DNA of 64,000 nucleotides from Pedobacter terrae (GCF_900100705.1 NZ_FNCH01000002.1:62001-126000); one strand, 5' to 3'; counted from the first letter of the stretch, positions 1 to 8,788 are shown. Notes: generated by a model not told the origin, from the sequence alone. Made by a program: numbers and translations.

Positions 1-31
1 GGATTGGCAGAACATTTTGGTTTATGGAAAG

Positions 32-52
32 ATCCTGAAACAAGTTCAGGAT
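32..52. repeat. REP-like intergenic hairpin (ATCCTGAA/TTCAGGAT)
   Basis: The inverted arms ATCCTGAA (32-39) and TTCAGGAT (45-52) enclose a 5-base loop and are followed by GACG. A near-identical unit, GATCCTGAA...TTCAGGA-CGACG, recurs at 26450-26470, and a related palindrome ending in ATGACGATCG lies at 27501-27540. Repeated short hairpins in intergenic DNA with a shared flank fit a dispersed REP-like family. Its role is unknown. Confidence 0.5.
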
Positions 53-98
53 GACGGAATGAAAGGAATAATTCACGCAGAACACCTATAGCTAAATA

Positions 99-953
99 CT
101 AAACCAGCAAGGCATTTAAAGTTCGTTTTTTAATCTTGGGTACTGCGCCATGGCGTATAAATTCGGCTAAACCCTTTAACTGTTTAATTGACTTGATGGC
201 TTCGTAACCTTCATAAGTTGTTCTAATTTTATTCAACAACATGGTATCTGTTTTAAACAGGTCACTTTCTACCAATAAACCTTTATCTAAAAATTTCTTA
301 ATCAGTTCGGCCATTTTGCCATTGGCATATAAATGAAGGGGCAGTTTAAATACATCATTATTCAGCTTCTCGAATGCTTCATTAATCCAGGTCACTTCAG
401 CCTCTGTATTCACCGCTATTTTACCATCTTTCAACACAACAGCATTTAAAAATTCGCGGGCGCGCTGACGCGAAATCACCCCACCATGAATGCCATCACG
501 CAAAGTATAATCTAAACGATCGGCACAGAGCGCTGGCAATGGCTGTTCTAAAATATCAAATGTTCCATGTAAAATCTGGCTAACATCGTATCCATATTTT
601 AACAGTACACCCGGCACTTCCGATTGACATAAAATTTCGGCAAAAACCTTTTCATGATAATCTTCATCTGTATTGCCAAAAACATAATCACCCACATGGG
701 AAAAAGCTGTATGCGAAATATCGTGTAACAAGCCTGCAATCTGCTCCAGCTCTGAACCACCCAGCATCCTGATCAACATGGCCACACCGATAACATGTTC
801 CAGCCGCGAATGGCAGATATCTGGATTAACCAGGAATATGGCACCACTTTGATGAACCCCGCCCAGTCTTTTTAAGGCATCGGTATTCAACAGGTCGGAA
901 AACACCATTGGTAGCTCCATTTTGCCATATAAAAAATCATTCATCTGGATCAT
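99..953 (-). CDS. HD-domain phosphohydrolase
   Basis: This 284-aa cytoplasmic protein has an HD-type metal-dependent phosphohydrolase domain in its N-terminal half. A first metal-binding His lies in HSRLEHVIGVAML (about residues 48-60), the HD pair in LLHDISHTAFSH (about 75-86), and a later Asp in ALCADRLDYTLRDG (about 141-154). The pattern fits the SAMHD1/dGTPase-like 'HD superfamily phosphohydrolase' group, which hydrolyses nucleotide phosphates, but the substrate cannot be read from sequence. The gene stands alone and is divergent from the TetR gene across about 220 bp of AT-rich DNA that probably holds both promoters. The start is the first ATG, with no signal peptide. Confidence 0.85.
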   Translation of the reverse strand: MIQMNDFLYGKMELPMVFSDLLNTDALKRLGGVHQSGAIFLVNPDICHSRLEHVIGVAMLIRMLGGSELEQIAGLLHDISHTAFSHVGDYVFGNTDEDYHEKVFAEILCQSEVPGVLLKYGYDVSQILHGTFDILEQPLPALCADRLDYTLRDGIHGGVISRQRAREFLNAVVLKDGKIAVNTEAEVTWINEAFEKLNNDVFKLPLHLYANGKMAELIKKFLDKGLLVESDLFKTDTMLLNKIRTTYEGYEAIKSIKQLKGLAEFIRHGAVPKIKKRTLNALLV

Positions 954-1175
954 ATTATCGTGATTTACTTAAGGAATAATGAAAACAAAAATACTAAATA
1001 ATTTAGCTTAAACCTAATTAATTGTCCATATTTAAATTTTAAAAAACTAAATTAATTAGTTAAAAACCAACTTTCAATTATTTTGAAAGCTATTATTACA
1101 ATTTCATGATCAACAAAAAACCTTGAAGAAAAACAAGGCATTTAATTAAACGTTATACTTGTAAAAAACAGCTAT

Positions 1176-1829
1176 ATGGCAACTGCTCAACAAATTAGAA
1201 AAGGGTATTTAGATTATGTTTTAACGAACAATGAAAAACCTAAATCAGTTTATATTTTTGCAAAAAAGCTCAAAATTACTGAGGCTGATTTCTATCAGTT
1301 TTTTTCGTCTTTCGAAAGCATAGAAAAAACAATCTGGTTTGAACTCACCTTCGAAACCATTACTACAATCAAAGAACAGGAAGTCTGGCTTCAGTATACA
1401 GCCAGGGAAAAAATGCTTTCTTTCTTTTATAGTTATCTGGAAAATCTGAAGAACGAGCGCAGTTTTGTAATTTATAGCTTAAAGCATCATAAGGGTAAAT
1501 TCTCTACGCCTGAAGTACTGGCCGGTGTTAAACCTATTTTTGAAAACTTTGCCCAAGAAATTATAGAAGAAGGTTTGGATAGCGGCGAACTTGCTGAACG
1601 TCGTTTTTTAAGCAAAAGGTACAAGGATGCTTTATGGATTCAGTTCGCCTTTATTCTTAATTTTTGGATCAACGATGACAGTGAAGGTTTTGAAAAAAGC
1701 GACGAAGCCATAGAAAAGGGCATTAATGTAACTTTCGATCTTTTCCAGCATTCGCCAATTGATAATTTATTGGAATACGGAAAGTTTTTATCCAGAAATG
1801 GAAAGTTTGCAGAAAAGATGAGGTTTTAA
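1176..1829 (+). CDS. TetR/AcrR-family transcriptional regulator
   Basis: This 217-aa protein has an N-terminal helix-turn-helix of TetR type (about residues 5-55). The recognition region KKLKITEADFYQFFSSFESI sits where TetR proteins have 'G(V/I)s..tlY.yF.sKe.L'. It is a divergent version, with F-Y-Q-F-F in place of the usual LY.YF. The rest is an all-helical ligand and dimer domain. The stop is 7 bp before the downstream ABC1/UbiB kinase gene, so the two form an operon. In many Bacteroidota this pairing is conserved, which suggests the regulator controls the kinase or a lipid or quinone process, but this is inference. Ligand unknown. Confidence 0.75.
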   Translation: MATAQQIRKGYLDYVLTNNEKPKSVYIFAKKLKITEADFYQFFSSFESIEKTIWFELTFETITTIKEQEVWLQYTAREKMLSFFYSYLENLKNERSFVIYSLKHHKGKFSTPEVLAGVKPIFENFAQEIIEEGLDSGELAERRFLSKRYKDALWIQFAFILNFWINDDSEGFEKSDEAIEKGINVTFDLFQHSPIDNLLEYGKFLSRNGKFAEKMRF

Positions 1830-1836
1830 ATACCAG

Positions 1837-3141
1837 ATGAAGACACAAAAAAGTATCCCGACTACAAAAGTAGAACGTTCGGCAAAATTCGTTAAAACAG
1901 GCATTCAGATCGGCGGTAATTATATAAAACATTATTCTAAAAAACTGTTTAATCCCGACATGGACCGTGAACAGCTTAATGAAGATAATGCAACAGATAT
2001 TTATAAATCGCTGAGCGAACTAAAAGGAAGTGCCTTAAAAATAGCACAAATGTTGAGCATGGATAAAAATATCCTGCCAAAATCTTATGTAGATAAGTTT
2101 AGCCAATCGCAATACAATGCGCCCCCTCTTTCGGGTCCGCTGATTGTTCGTACTTTCAATAAAAATTTCGGTAAAACTCCTGAAAATATTTTCGATAGTT
2201 TCAACTTAAATTCCAGTAATGCGGCATCAATCGGGCAGGTGCACCAGGCCACGCTTAATGGCAAAAAATTAGCCATTAAAATTCAATATCCAGGCGTGGG
2301 CGATAGTATTTCTTCAGATTTAAAGTTGGTAAAACCCTTCGCATTCCGTTTATTGGGCATGTCTGAAAGGGAATTGAATATCTACATCAAAGAAGTGGAG
2401 GAACGTTTGCTCGAAGAAACAGATTATGAACTTGAGGTTAGGCGTTCTATCCAATTTTCTGAAGCTTGTAAAAATCTCGATCATGTCGTTTTTCCAAAAT
2501 ATTATCCAGAATTTTCCGGAAAACGGATCATTACTATGGATTGGATTGATGGCCAGCATTTAAAAGAATTCTTGCAAACCAATCCTTCTCAGGAACTTCG
2601 GAATAAAATCGGTCAGGCTTTGTGGGATTTCTATAACTTTCAGCAACACGAACTGAGGGCTGTACACGCAGATCCGCATCCCGGAAATTTCATGATCACT
2701 CCCGATGAAAATCTTGGCGTAATTGATTTCGGCTGTATTAAAGAAATGCCGGATGATTTTTATTACCCTTTCTTTTCCTTAATTTCTACTGATGTGATCA
2801 ATGATAAAAATAGAACGATCGATGCCTTTAGAAAACTGGAAATGATCCATAAAGATGATTCTCCCGAGCAAGTTGAGTTTTATTATAAATCGTACAGGGA
2901 GATGATCAGTCTCTTCGCCAAACCTTATACCAGTACATCTTTTGATTTTAGCAAACCTGATTTTTTTGAGCAGCTGTACGCCTATGGCGAGAAAATTTCT
3001 AAAATGCCAGAATTTAAGCAGGCCCGCGGAGTAAAACATTTTATTTATGTTAACCGGACTAATTTTGGCCTGTATCAGATTTTGCACGAGTTGAAAGCTA
3101 CTGTACAAACGGATACCTACAAACCAACTTTAGAAAGGTAA
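1837..3141 (+). CDS. AarF/ABC1/UbiB-family atypical kinase
   Basis: This 434-aa protein kinase-like fold of the UbiB/ADCK family acts in ubiquinone or other isoprenoid lipid homeostasis where studied. Visible motifs are the family-specific segment LKGSALKIAQMLS (about 60-72, the KxGQ region, here K-I-A-Q), the A-rich nucleotide loop NAASIGQVHQATL (about 128-140), the Lys of LAIKIQYPG (about 145-153), the catalytic/metal segment VHADPHPGNFMI (about 276-287) and the DFG-equivalent VIDFGC (about 294-299). It is co-transcribed with the TetR gene 7 bp upstream. The Ala in place of Gly in KxGQ is noteworthy but is shared by a subgroup of bacterial members, as far as I recall. The lipid it serves (menaquinone in Bacteroidota) is inferred. 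Confidence 0.85.
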   Translation: MKTQKSIPTTKVERSAKFVKTGIQIGGNYIKHYSKKLFNPDMDREQLNEDNATDIYKSLSELKGSALKIAQMLSMDKNILPKSYVDKFSQSQYNAPPLSGPLIVRTFNKNFGKTPENIFDSFNLNSSNAASIGQVHQATLNGKKLAIKIQYPGVGDSISSDLKLVKPFAFRLLGMSERELNIYIKEVEERLLEETDYELEVRRSIQFSEACKNLDHVVFPKYYPEFSGKRIITMDWIDGQHLKEFLQTNPSQELRNKIGQALWDFYNFQQHELRAVHADPHPGNFMITPDENLGVIDFGCIKEMPDDFYYPFFSLISTDVINDKNRTIDAFRKLEMIHKDDSPEQVEFYYKSYREMISLFAKPYTSTSFDFSKPDFFEQLYAYGEKISKMPEFKQARGVKHFIYVNRTNFGLYQILHELKATVQTDTYKPTLER

Positions 3142-3190
3142 CGATACTCGAGATTACTCATGCAAGATAAATACTGAAGTGAATTGAGAA

Positions 3191-3739
3191 CTAATTACAT
3201 AACGCAGCGGCAAAATCTTTTGACGCGTAAGCTTTAAATATTTTGTTTGCATTCTGTAAAGACTCGCTCGCTTTTGAATCTGCTTTTATCGTCTTCGTTC
3301 CTTCCAAAACTTTTACAATGCTGCCATCCTTAACGTAAAACCGATATTCTGTTTTAGTAACCTTGCCAATGGCAGGTCCGCCTACAATTGTCTGAAAGCA
3401 AAAAATAACTTTACCTGATTGATAATAATATTCATCAACCCAACTCCCATCCCCTATTGAACCAGATTCGACAATTTTAACAATGGCTTTTTCGTCAAAA
3501 TAGTAATCTACTACCCCCTCCTCCACACAACCAGCAGATTCATAAGTGTAGTGCTCCTTTTTTAGCTTCTTTGAATTGATTGTCTGTACATCCTTTCGGA
3601 TCGCTAAAATTGCCTGATCGGCCATTTGTTTGTTCGATGATAAATTTTGCTGAGCTGAGCCGGGTTTTCTGGTTTGGGCAAACATACCGGTTGTTAAACC
3701 AAAAGATAGGAAAAATAGAAGAACGGTTTTGAAGGTCAT
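3191..3739 (-). CDS. Secreted protein of unknown function
   Basis: This 182-aa protein has a clear Sec signal peptide: FKTVLLFFLSFGLTTGMFAQ, with cleavage after the AQ at about residue 22, the usual Bacteroidota 'xxAQ' site. The mature part is small and beta-rich, with many Tyr and Lys residues and two Cys (CVEEGVVDYYF and a Cys near the C-terminus). I do not recognise a family. It is transcribed alone, divergent from the next lipoprotein gene across about 240 bp. It is probably periplasmic. Confidence 0.6.
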   Translation of the reverse strand: MTFKTVLLFFLSFGLTTGMFAQTRKPGSAQQNLSSNKQMADQAILAIRKDVQTINSKKLKKEHYTYESAGCVEEGVVDYYFDEKAIVKIVESGSIGDGSWVDEYYYQSGKVIFCFQTIVGGPAIGKVTKTEYRFYVKDGSIVKVLEGTKTIKADSKASESLQNANKIFKAYASKDFAAALCN

Positions 3740-3977
3740 AGGTCTATTTGTTATTTAAGTAAAAATCTATAAGAACTAAACAAGCTGTGAGCCATTCGGT
3801 TTATTTTTATTTTTAAGGCATAAATTAGCCCATCCAAAAACTCATTACCTGCTTTTTATCAGTATGTTAAGTTACACTCAGGAATAAATATTTTTTAAAG
3901 ATAAGGAAACAATATTCTAATTTTGATGTTAAGTTCAACAAATCAGATTACCAAACATCATTATAACATCTCATGAT

Positions 3978-4469
3978 ATGCCATTTCAATTCAAGAAAAC
4001 TGTTTACCAAATAGCGATATTTTTTGTTTTTGCACTTATATTTTCTGGTTGTAAAAAGCATGATGAAGATTCTCAACCGGATAAGATTACTTCTGTTAAG
4101 CAGCAGATTGCAGGAGAATGGGAACTTACAGGAGGTGTCTATATCATGTATGATGAAACCGGAAAGATCTCTTACACCGAGAAGCTCCCTTTTGAATCAC
4201 CAGCACCATGGTACGATTTTCGGAACCCGGAGACACTATATCTCTCAGACCGACACGGAAGACAAGCACTCGCCTATAAGATTTCTATTACAGATAATCA
4301 AACGACAAGGATAGACATTGCGGCTACATCCTATGATATCGATAAGACATTTGATATTACAGCTATCAATGATAAAAATATGACTTGGGTAAATGACCAG
4401 CGGTTCGATAATCCAGGACCTGGTTTTGCTTCACGTGTTTACACGGAGTATAACTTTACTAAAAGATGA
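3978..4469 (+). CDS. Lipoprotein, lipocalin-like size, unknown function
   Basis: This 163-aa protein has a lipoprotein signal (hydrophobic residues 9-23, lipobox FSGCKK with Cys at about 25). The mature part begins with an IAGEWELTGG segment (about 45-54), like the 'GxW' start of small lipocalin-like domains common in Bacteroidota, followed by beta-strand-rich sequence to the end. No catalytic motif is visible. It lies alone between a divergent secreted protein and a convergent response regulator. The lipocalin-like assignment rests only on the GEW motif and length. Confidence 0.6.
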   Translation: MPFQFKKTVYQIAIFFVFALIFSGCKKHDEDSQPDKITSVKQQIAGEWELTGGVYIMYDETGKISYTEKLPFESPAPWYDFRNPETLYLSDRHGRQALAYKISITDNQTTRIDIAATSYDIDKTFDITAINDKNMTWVNDQRFDNPGPGFASRVYTEYNFTKR

Positions 4470-4571
4470 ACTTAGGCGAACTAATTTAAGCAGTACCACT
4501 TTTGCTACGCGTTGAAAGGAGACTTGAATACGAATACTGATAAACCTACATCATATCGGCAAAGTAAGTAG

Positions 4572-4928
4572 TTAAGCGTTTTTCTTCACTACATTAACCA
4601 TATGATCTATATCAAATGGTTTTTCGATATAATCATCGGCTTTGCAATCTTCTGCCTGCTGGGGTAAGTGATTTGATGTTGAAGTGAGTACTGCCGGTAC
4701 ATCTTGCGTTTCAGGATCAGATTTAAGTTCTTTAATTACCTGAGATCCTTTCTTTTTGCCTTTGATGTGATCATCCACAATCACCACGTCAGGCTCAATC
4801 TCATTTATTTTCTCTATAGGCTCGGTTGTTAATGATGCGGTAACATCAAACCCTTCCTCTTCTAATACCTCGTCCATTATATCAAGGATATCTTTATTAT
4901 CCTGAACAAGTACAACCTTTTTCTTCAT
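4572..4928 (-). CDS. Single-domain response regulator (CheY-like receiver)
   Basis: This 118-aa stand-alone receiver domain has no output domain. The phosphoacceptor Asp is in DVVIVDDHIKG (about residue 52), the conserved Thr/Ser in AVLTSTS (about 80-86) and the Lys in YIEKPFDID (about 103). The usual N-terminal acidic pair is altered: VLVQDNKD has Q-D where most receivers have D-D or E-D, so Mg binding may differ. Such single-domain regulators work by protein contact or phosphorelay, and the partner kinase is not adjacent. Transcribed alone. Confidence 0.85.
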   Translation of the reverse strand: MKKKVVLVQDNKDILDIMDEVLEEEGFDVTASLTTEPIEKINEIEPDVVIVDDHIKGKKKGSQVIKELKSDPETQDVPAVLTSTSNHLPQQAEDCKADDYIEKPFDIDHMVNVVKKNA

Positions 4929-5183
4929 AAATAAGCAAGCCTAAATTCTCATTAAAGATAAAAAAAAAGCGCAATTGAAAAACAGATCTTAAAATATTTT
5001 ACAAATGCTTGGTAAAAGTTTCAAGTTTGATCTTGAATTAATGCCTGTTCGTCGATTATTAATTATCGATTGTATAAAAGCGCGACATGGCCTGCAACGT
5101 TTTTCATTTCACGACGTCTTATCATTAAACACCAAAAAAAATAAACATAAGAACTAGTAAAAATTATTTTTGAATAAAGATAT

Positions 5184-5786
5184 ATGAAAACCACCATCAA
5201 AACCCTACTCACTGCTTCACTAATGGCTTTTGCTTTATCATCAGCTGTATTTATTACAAACGTTTCTGCAATAGAAAAAGATCCGGATGCCACAATGAAA
5301 ATATCCACCTTTAAAAAAATTTCTGTTGAAGGAAACGTTGAAGTAACCATCATTCAGCGCAACCATTCTGGTATTTCTTATGCTAATGATAATACAGGAA
5401 CGGCTAAAGTGATGCAAAGCGGTGATCATTTAAAAATCACTTCAACAAGCCCTGAAAAAGCGAAATTAACCGTTTATGTAAATGATTTTTACAGAATTGA
5501 AGCTTCAGAGAATGCTATTGTTAAAACCGAAGGAAAACTGAGCACTAAATATCTTCAAATCTTTTTAACAGGAAATGCCCATGCAGAAATCAACACCAGT
5601 TCGGAAGGTTTATATACGGTGATTTCAGATCATGCTAATTTAAAATTAAGTGGTTCAACTGATATGCATACCTTAGTAATGGGTAAATCACAAAAGTTAA
5701 CCATAGATAAATTTGCGGCTTTAAAAACCAATATCAGCTCGATAGAAACTGTTGCTGTTGAGCAAGAATTGGCTGCAATCAAATAA
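5184..5786 (+). CDS. Secreted GIN-domain (DUF2807-like) protein
   Basis: This 200-aa protein has a signal peptide (hydrophobic about residues 8-28, ending ITNVSA). The mature part has the short beta-strand ladder of DUF2807 'putative auto-transporter adhesin head GIN' proteins: FKKISVEGNVEVTI at the start, LTVYVNDFYRIEASENA in the middle, then repeated strand-turn units. The family is very common in Bacteroidota, and its members are periplasmic or surface proteins of unknown role. Monocistronic, followed 20 bp later by a strong terminator. Confidence 0.75.
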   Translation: MKTTIKTLLTASLMAFALSSAVFITNVSAIEKDPDATMKISTFKKISVEGNVEVTIIQRNHSGISYANDNTGTAKVMQSGDHLKITSTSPEKAKLTVYVNDFYRIEASENAIVKTEGKLSTKYLQIFLTGNAHAEINTSSEGLYTVISDHANLKLSGSTDMHTLVMGKSQKLTIDKFAALKTNISSIETVAVEQELAAIK

Positions 5787-5805
5787 CATACAAATACACA
5801 AATGA

Positions 5806-5843
5806 AAAAGGCTTCCTGAGTTGATCAGGAAGCCTTTTATTTT
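5806..5843 (+). terminator. Rho-independent terminator of the GIN-domain gene
   Basis: A perfect 14-bp stem (AAAAGGCTTCCTGA, 5806-5819, with its complement at 5825-5838), a 5-base loop and a following TTTTATTTTG run. It lies 20 bp after the stop of the plus-strand GIN-domain gene. The A-run on the left makes it potentially bidirectional, also serving the minus-strand gene that ends at 5911. Confidence 0.85.
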
Positions 5844-5910
5844 GATTTTTATTATTTCGTATTCTTCCGGAGCTGTAATGAAACAAAAACTGTGTTATTG
5901 CTTTGAGAGA

Positions 5911-6837
5911 TTATACGAAAAGCTCAACATTCGCCCCAAACTCGCTTTTAATCTCAGAAACGATTTCCTCAATTGTCCACTTCTTTTTTGTTTCAACAGT
6001 TCTTTTAACTAACTGATATTTTACGTCTAAGTCATCATTATAGCCGGTTGGAATTTGGGGTTCTTTAGCCATTGGCGTTTGAAATAATTCGTGGGTAACC
6101 ACAGGAATATCAAGACCTAGCTTTTTTCTAACTTTAATGATGTTTATGAGCTCCATAGGAACCAGGCCACTGACCAAAAACTCTTCAGTTTTGTAGTCAT
6201 CTTCTTTTTCCAAACTCAGTCCCTTTAAGTGATACTCACAAAGTTCATCCCAATAAGTAGAATCGATTTTTGATAAACCATCCCAATTGTCAATTAAACG
6301 CTGATATATGCCATAGCCTGAACCATATTCTAAAACTCTATCTTTTATAGGATTTTTACCCAGCCATTTTTCAATCAAAAAATGAACTAACTGCGTACTT
6401 GGATATACATTTTGGTTTTTGTAATCTTTGTTCGTTTTGTATTCATCGCGGTTTAAATACTCATCAGCTTTTTTCAATAATATTTCAATCAGATCTTCCC
6501 GCTCTACATATAAACTATATTCGAGCGCTGCTTTAATATGATCGATAAAAGGGTCATTGATATATGACATTGTCCAGAAAAGCGCTGTTCTTTCAAAGTA
6601 TTTCCAACAGCTATCATTCTCTTGGAATAATAAATTTTTAGCAATGATGTGAGTTGAGTATGGCAGCCCTTCTAAAACGCCATAAATAATATGGGTATGC
6701 TTTTTTAAGGTATCTTTATCTGCAAAATTTTTATAACTTCGTAGAAAGCTGTCCTTATCTCTATCGATTTCAATTTTTTCACTATAGTTATAGCGTTTTA
6801 TTGCTTTGTTTATTAGAATATTTTTGAATAAAGTCAT
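5911..6837 (-). CDS. Uncharacterised helical protein at the end of the immunity cluster
   Basis: A mostly helical 308-aa protein without signal peptide. I do not recognise its family. The first in-frame start is a TTG at 6855, but I prefer the ATG at 6837. Notable segments are THIIYGVLEGLPYSTH (near residue 50), LVHFLIEKWLGKNP (about 150) and a C-terminal IPTGYNDDLDVKYQL. It lies at the downstream end of a run of same-strand, AT-rich small genes after a T6SS Rhs toxin, a position often held by immunity proteins. Intact long ORF. Immunity role is inference from position only. Confidence 0.5.
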   Translation of the reverse strand: MTLFKNILINKAIKRYNYSEKIEIDRDKDSFLRSYKNFADKDTLKKHTHIIYGVLEGLPYSTHIIAKNLLFQENDSCWKYFERTALFWTMSYINDPFIDHIKAALEYSLYVEREDLIEILLKKADEYLNRDEYKTNKDYKNQNVYPSTQLVHFLIEKWLGKNPIKDRVLEYGSGYGIYQRLIDNWDGLSKIDSTYWDELCEYHLKGLSLEKEDDYKTEEFLVSGLVPMELINIIKVRKKLGLDIPVVTHELFQTPMAKEPQIPTGYNDDLDVKYQLVKRTVETKKKWTIEEIVSEIKSEFGANVELFV

Positions 6838-7010
6838 ATTAGTTCCTAAAATCAAGCATTAAAGCTATATTTAACTAAAGAAATTTCTTTAGATCTAAAC
6901 TTTAATTAAATTTAAGGTCGGAGATTAACATAGTTTCTTTTACTTTCGGATCATACATTATACCTGAGACTTTTGGTTTGATAATTTTCATTAAGATTAA
7001 CAGCTCATAA

Positions 7011-7553
7011 TTACATCAATTCAATCTCAACCAATTTAATATACTCCTGATCTTTATTTCTGATAATAATGCCAAAGGCATCAAAGGCATTTAGCCTTAA
7101 ATATTCAACATCTACTTTTTTCCCATTCAATAACTCAATTTCTCCAGCTCCATCGAGACCAAATTCATCTTCAAAATCAACGCTAGTATTCGTCCATATA
7201 AAAACCTCAAAAACTTCTTCGGAACCATAACTATAGTGCTGCTCAAAATAATTTTCTTGAAAATCTTTTTCCTCAATCAGCAAAGCTTCATATCCATGTA
7301 TCCTTTCATCAAAAAGTAAAATTTTGTCATTCGTTTTTATATTTTCAGCAAAGACAACAAGTGGATAATCTTCCTTATTTTTCAGAAACCCATCCTCACA
7401 TTTTTCTCCGCAATATATTATTCTAAAGAACTCCTCTACACCAGACGTCAATTGCCCTTTCCAAGTTAATTTTTCAAACCAATTGCTGAGAGGATATCCT
7501 TCTAATTGATCAACATCAACTGTAAAATTCTTGAGGTAGTTTGGCTTATTCAC
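7011..7553 (-). CDS. Putative immunity protein, unknown family
   Basis: This acidic 180-aa protein has no signal peptide and many Glu/Asp and aromatic residues, typical of toxin-neutralising immunity proteins. The start is a GTG at 7551-7553; no ATG lies close by. It begins 20 bp after the stop of a decayed immunity-like gene and lies on the same strand, inside the AT-rich stretch following the Rhs locus. Visible segments include NYLKNFTVDVDQLEGYPLSN at the N-terminus and EYLRLNAFDAFGIIIRN near the C-terminus. Family not recognised. The immunity role is inferred from context, and no cognate toxin is adjacent, so it may be an orphan immunity gene. Confidence 0.5.
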   Translation of the reverse strand: MNKPNYLKNFTVDVDQLEGYPLSNWFEKLTWKGQLTSGVEEFFRIIYCGEKCEDGFLKNKEDYPLVVFAENIKTNDKILLFDERIHGYEALLIEEKDFQENYFEQHYSYGSEEVFEVFIWTNTSVDFEDEFGLDGAGEIELLNGKKVDVEYLRLNAFDAFGIIIRNKDQEYIKLVEIELM

Positions 7554-7573
7554 ATCTTTTTGTGTTATTTCAT

Positions 7574-7986
7574 TTATGATTCCAACAATAGACTGAAATC
7601 ATTAGAAAATACTGAAATAGCTTTATCGCCTTTCTTTTTGCTATAACCTGTTAATGCTATTCCTATTTCAAAGAAAACTTTATATCCAACTGTATTAAAT
7701 GGTTTTCAATTTTCTCTAGTGATTTTATTAAATTATCTGTTTTAAATAAATCTTGTTCATTATATTTAATCACTAAGGCTGGATCTTCAATAAATGATAC
7801 TTCATCTATTATTCCTTTATCATCTAATTTGACTGAAATACTACCGTAATTAAGTTCAGTCCTATTTAGCATGTCTTTTAATTCCCTGTCTGCTTTTCTT
7901 CCAAATATCTTTTCTCTTCATCCCAAAATTTAGTGGCCCTACCGATTTATAAGGATTATATTAAATTCGACTTTTGAAATATCCAT
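7574..7986 (-). pseudogene. Immunity-like pseudogene with about three frameshifts
   Basis: No single frame is open, but consecutive frames join into one plausible protein of about 135 aa. The ATG at 7986 gives MDISKVEFNIILI; a shift leads to GRATKFWDEEKRYL; a second leads to GRKADRELKDMLNRTELNYG and then about 60 further residues (the open part 7663-7872); a third gives NTVGYKVFFEIGIALTGY and ends in DFSLLLES before a TAA at 7574-7576. Each join needs a small indel. The acidic, aromatic-rich composition resembles its neighbours. It starts 5 bp after the end of a 50-aa ORF. The family is unknown. The reading is mine and needs an intact homologue to confirm it. Confidence 0.45.
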
Positions 7987-7991
7987 AGCTT

Positions 7992-8144
7992 TTATTTACA
8001 TTTTCTTTTTAACACCCTTGCTTGGTATTTTATTATTAATCCTTTTTTATATGGGTAATCAATCATTTCAGTTAATCTCTTATTATATTTATTTCCAAAA
8101 TTAGTTTTAACATCAATTATGTCCATTTCTAAGCTTTGCTCCAT
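7992..8144 (-). CDS. Small ORF (50 aa), possible toxin remnant
   Basis: ATG at 8144, TAA at 7992-7994. It encodes 50 residues with segments SLEMDIIDVKTNFGNKYNKR and YPYKKGLIIKYQARVLKRKC, so it is basic at the C-terminus. It overlaps the 3' end of the preceding 76-aa ORF in another frame. Both small ORFs together, followed directly by a decayed immunity-like gene, look like the broken C-terminal end of a polymorphic toxin module. Alternatively they are two tiny unrelated genes. The family is not recognised. Confidence 0.3.
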   Translation of the reverse strand: MEQSLEMDIIDVKTNFGNKYNKRLTEMIDYPYKKGLIIKYQARVLKRKCK

Positions 8145-8359
8145 TTACCATTTCGGATAAATTGAAATTGCTTTAATCTATACATTTTACCAGACGAACC
8201 CCTACTTCCAATGTCAGGTGTGATTTCCAGACCTATGTATTCCGATAAAAATTTTAAATACATAGGATCTGATACTGGCACTTTAATAAGATCCTTGATT
8301 TTATTTTTTCTACCCTGAAATTCTTCAAAAATTAAGGCTGAATTCTTTTTTTCGAACAT
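8129..8359 (-). CDS. Small protein (76 aa), possible toxin or immunity fragment
   Basis: ATG at 8359 (a GTG three codons upstream at 8368 is also possible). The protein contains IKDLIKVPVSDPMYLKFLSE in the middle and a Gly/Arg/Lys-rich end, GSRGSSGKMYRLKQFQFI. The end is basic, unlike the acidic neighbours, so it could be part of a nuclease toxin. It overlaps the following 50-aa ORF by 16 bases in a different frame, as expected if one gene was split by a frameshift. I do not recognise a family. Confidence 0.35.
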   Translation of the reverse strand: MFEKKNSALIFEEFQGRKNKIKDLIKVPVSDPMYLKFLSEYIGLEITPDIGSRGSSGKMYRLKQFQFIRNGKWSKA

Positions 8360-8461
8360 AATTGCCACTTAATTTGGTGATTATTTGATTATATCTGTTA
8401 TGCTATCTTATCACAATATCTCAATCATTAAGCATCTTGATTTCGAAACAGCTATGTCATA

Positions 8462-8788
8462 TTAATTATGAACCCTTTTTAGCTTTAAACTCCGCAAACT
8501 TTTTTTCGATGAAGCGAAATCATTAATCGCTTTTTCTTTTTCTTTACTCTTATCGTACTTCTCTATCCATTTCCGGATTCCTACAGGATAAAAAGTAAAA
8601 CCTTCTTTGGTTAAATCAGATACTTTAATTTCAGAGTCATCATCTGCTTTTTCATTTTCTGACAGTATAACCTTAGTGGTTAATCCCGTGTCTTGAAGAA
8701 ACTTTACAATATTTTCAAAAAATCGATATTGCATCTGTTTATATATTCTTCCGTTAATGGAGGAGTGAATTTCATTTCCATAACCCAT
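8462..8788 (-). CDS. Putative immunity protein (108 aa), unknown family
   Basis: An intact ATG-started ORF of 108 aa, cytoplasmic. It opens with MGYGNEIHSSINGRIYKQMQ, has an acidic middle (SENEKADDDSEIKVSDLT), then GFTFYPVGIRKWIEKYDKSK, and a basic, degenerate-looking C-terminus. It sits in the immunity array following Rhs, about 50 bp after a decayed immunity-like gene. Because its codons stay open while neighbours are frameshifted, it may still be functional. The toxin it would neutralise is not visible nearby. Function by context only. Confidence 0.45.
   Translation of the reverse strand: MGYGNEIHSSINGRIYKQMQYRFFENIVKFLQDTGLTTKVILSENEKADDDSEIKVSDLTKEGFTFYPVGIRKWIEKYDKSKEKEKAINDFASSKKSLRSLKLKRVHN

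Noticed and set aside
6902..6991. 29-codon ORF MKIIKPKVSGIMYDPKVKET...
   Set aside because: It has a good start context but no neighbours, homology or length to support it; it may be a tiny relic of another immunity gene.
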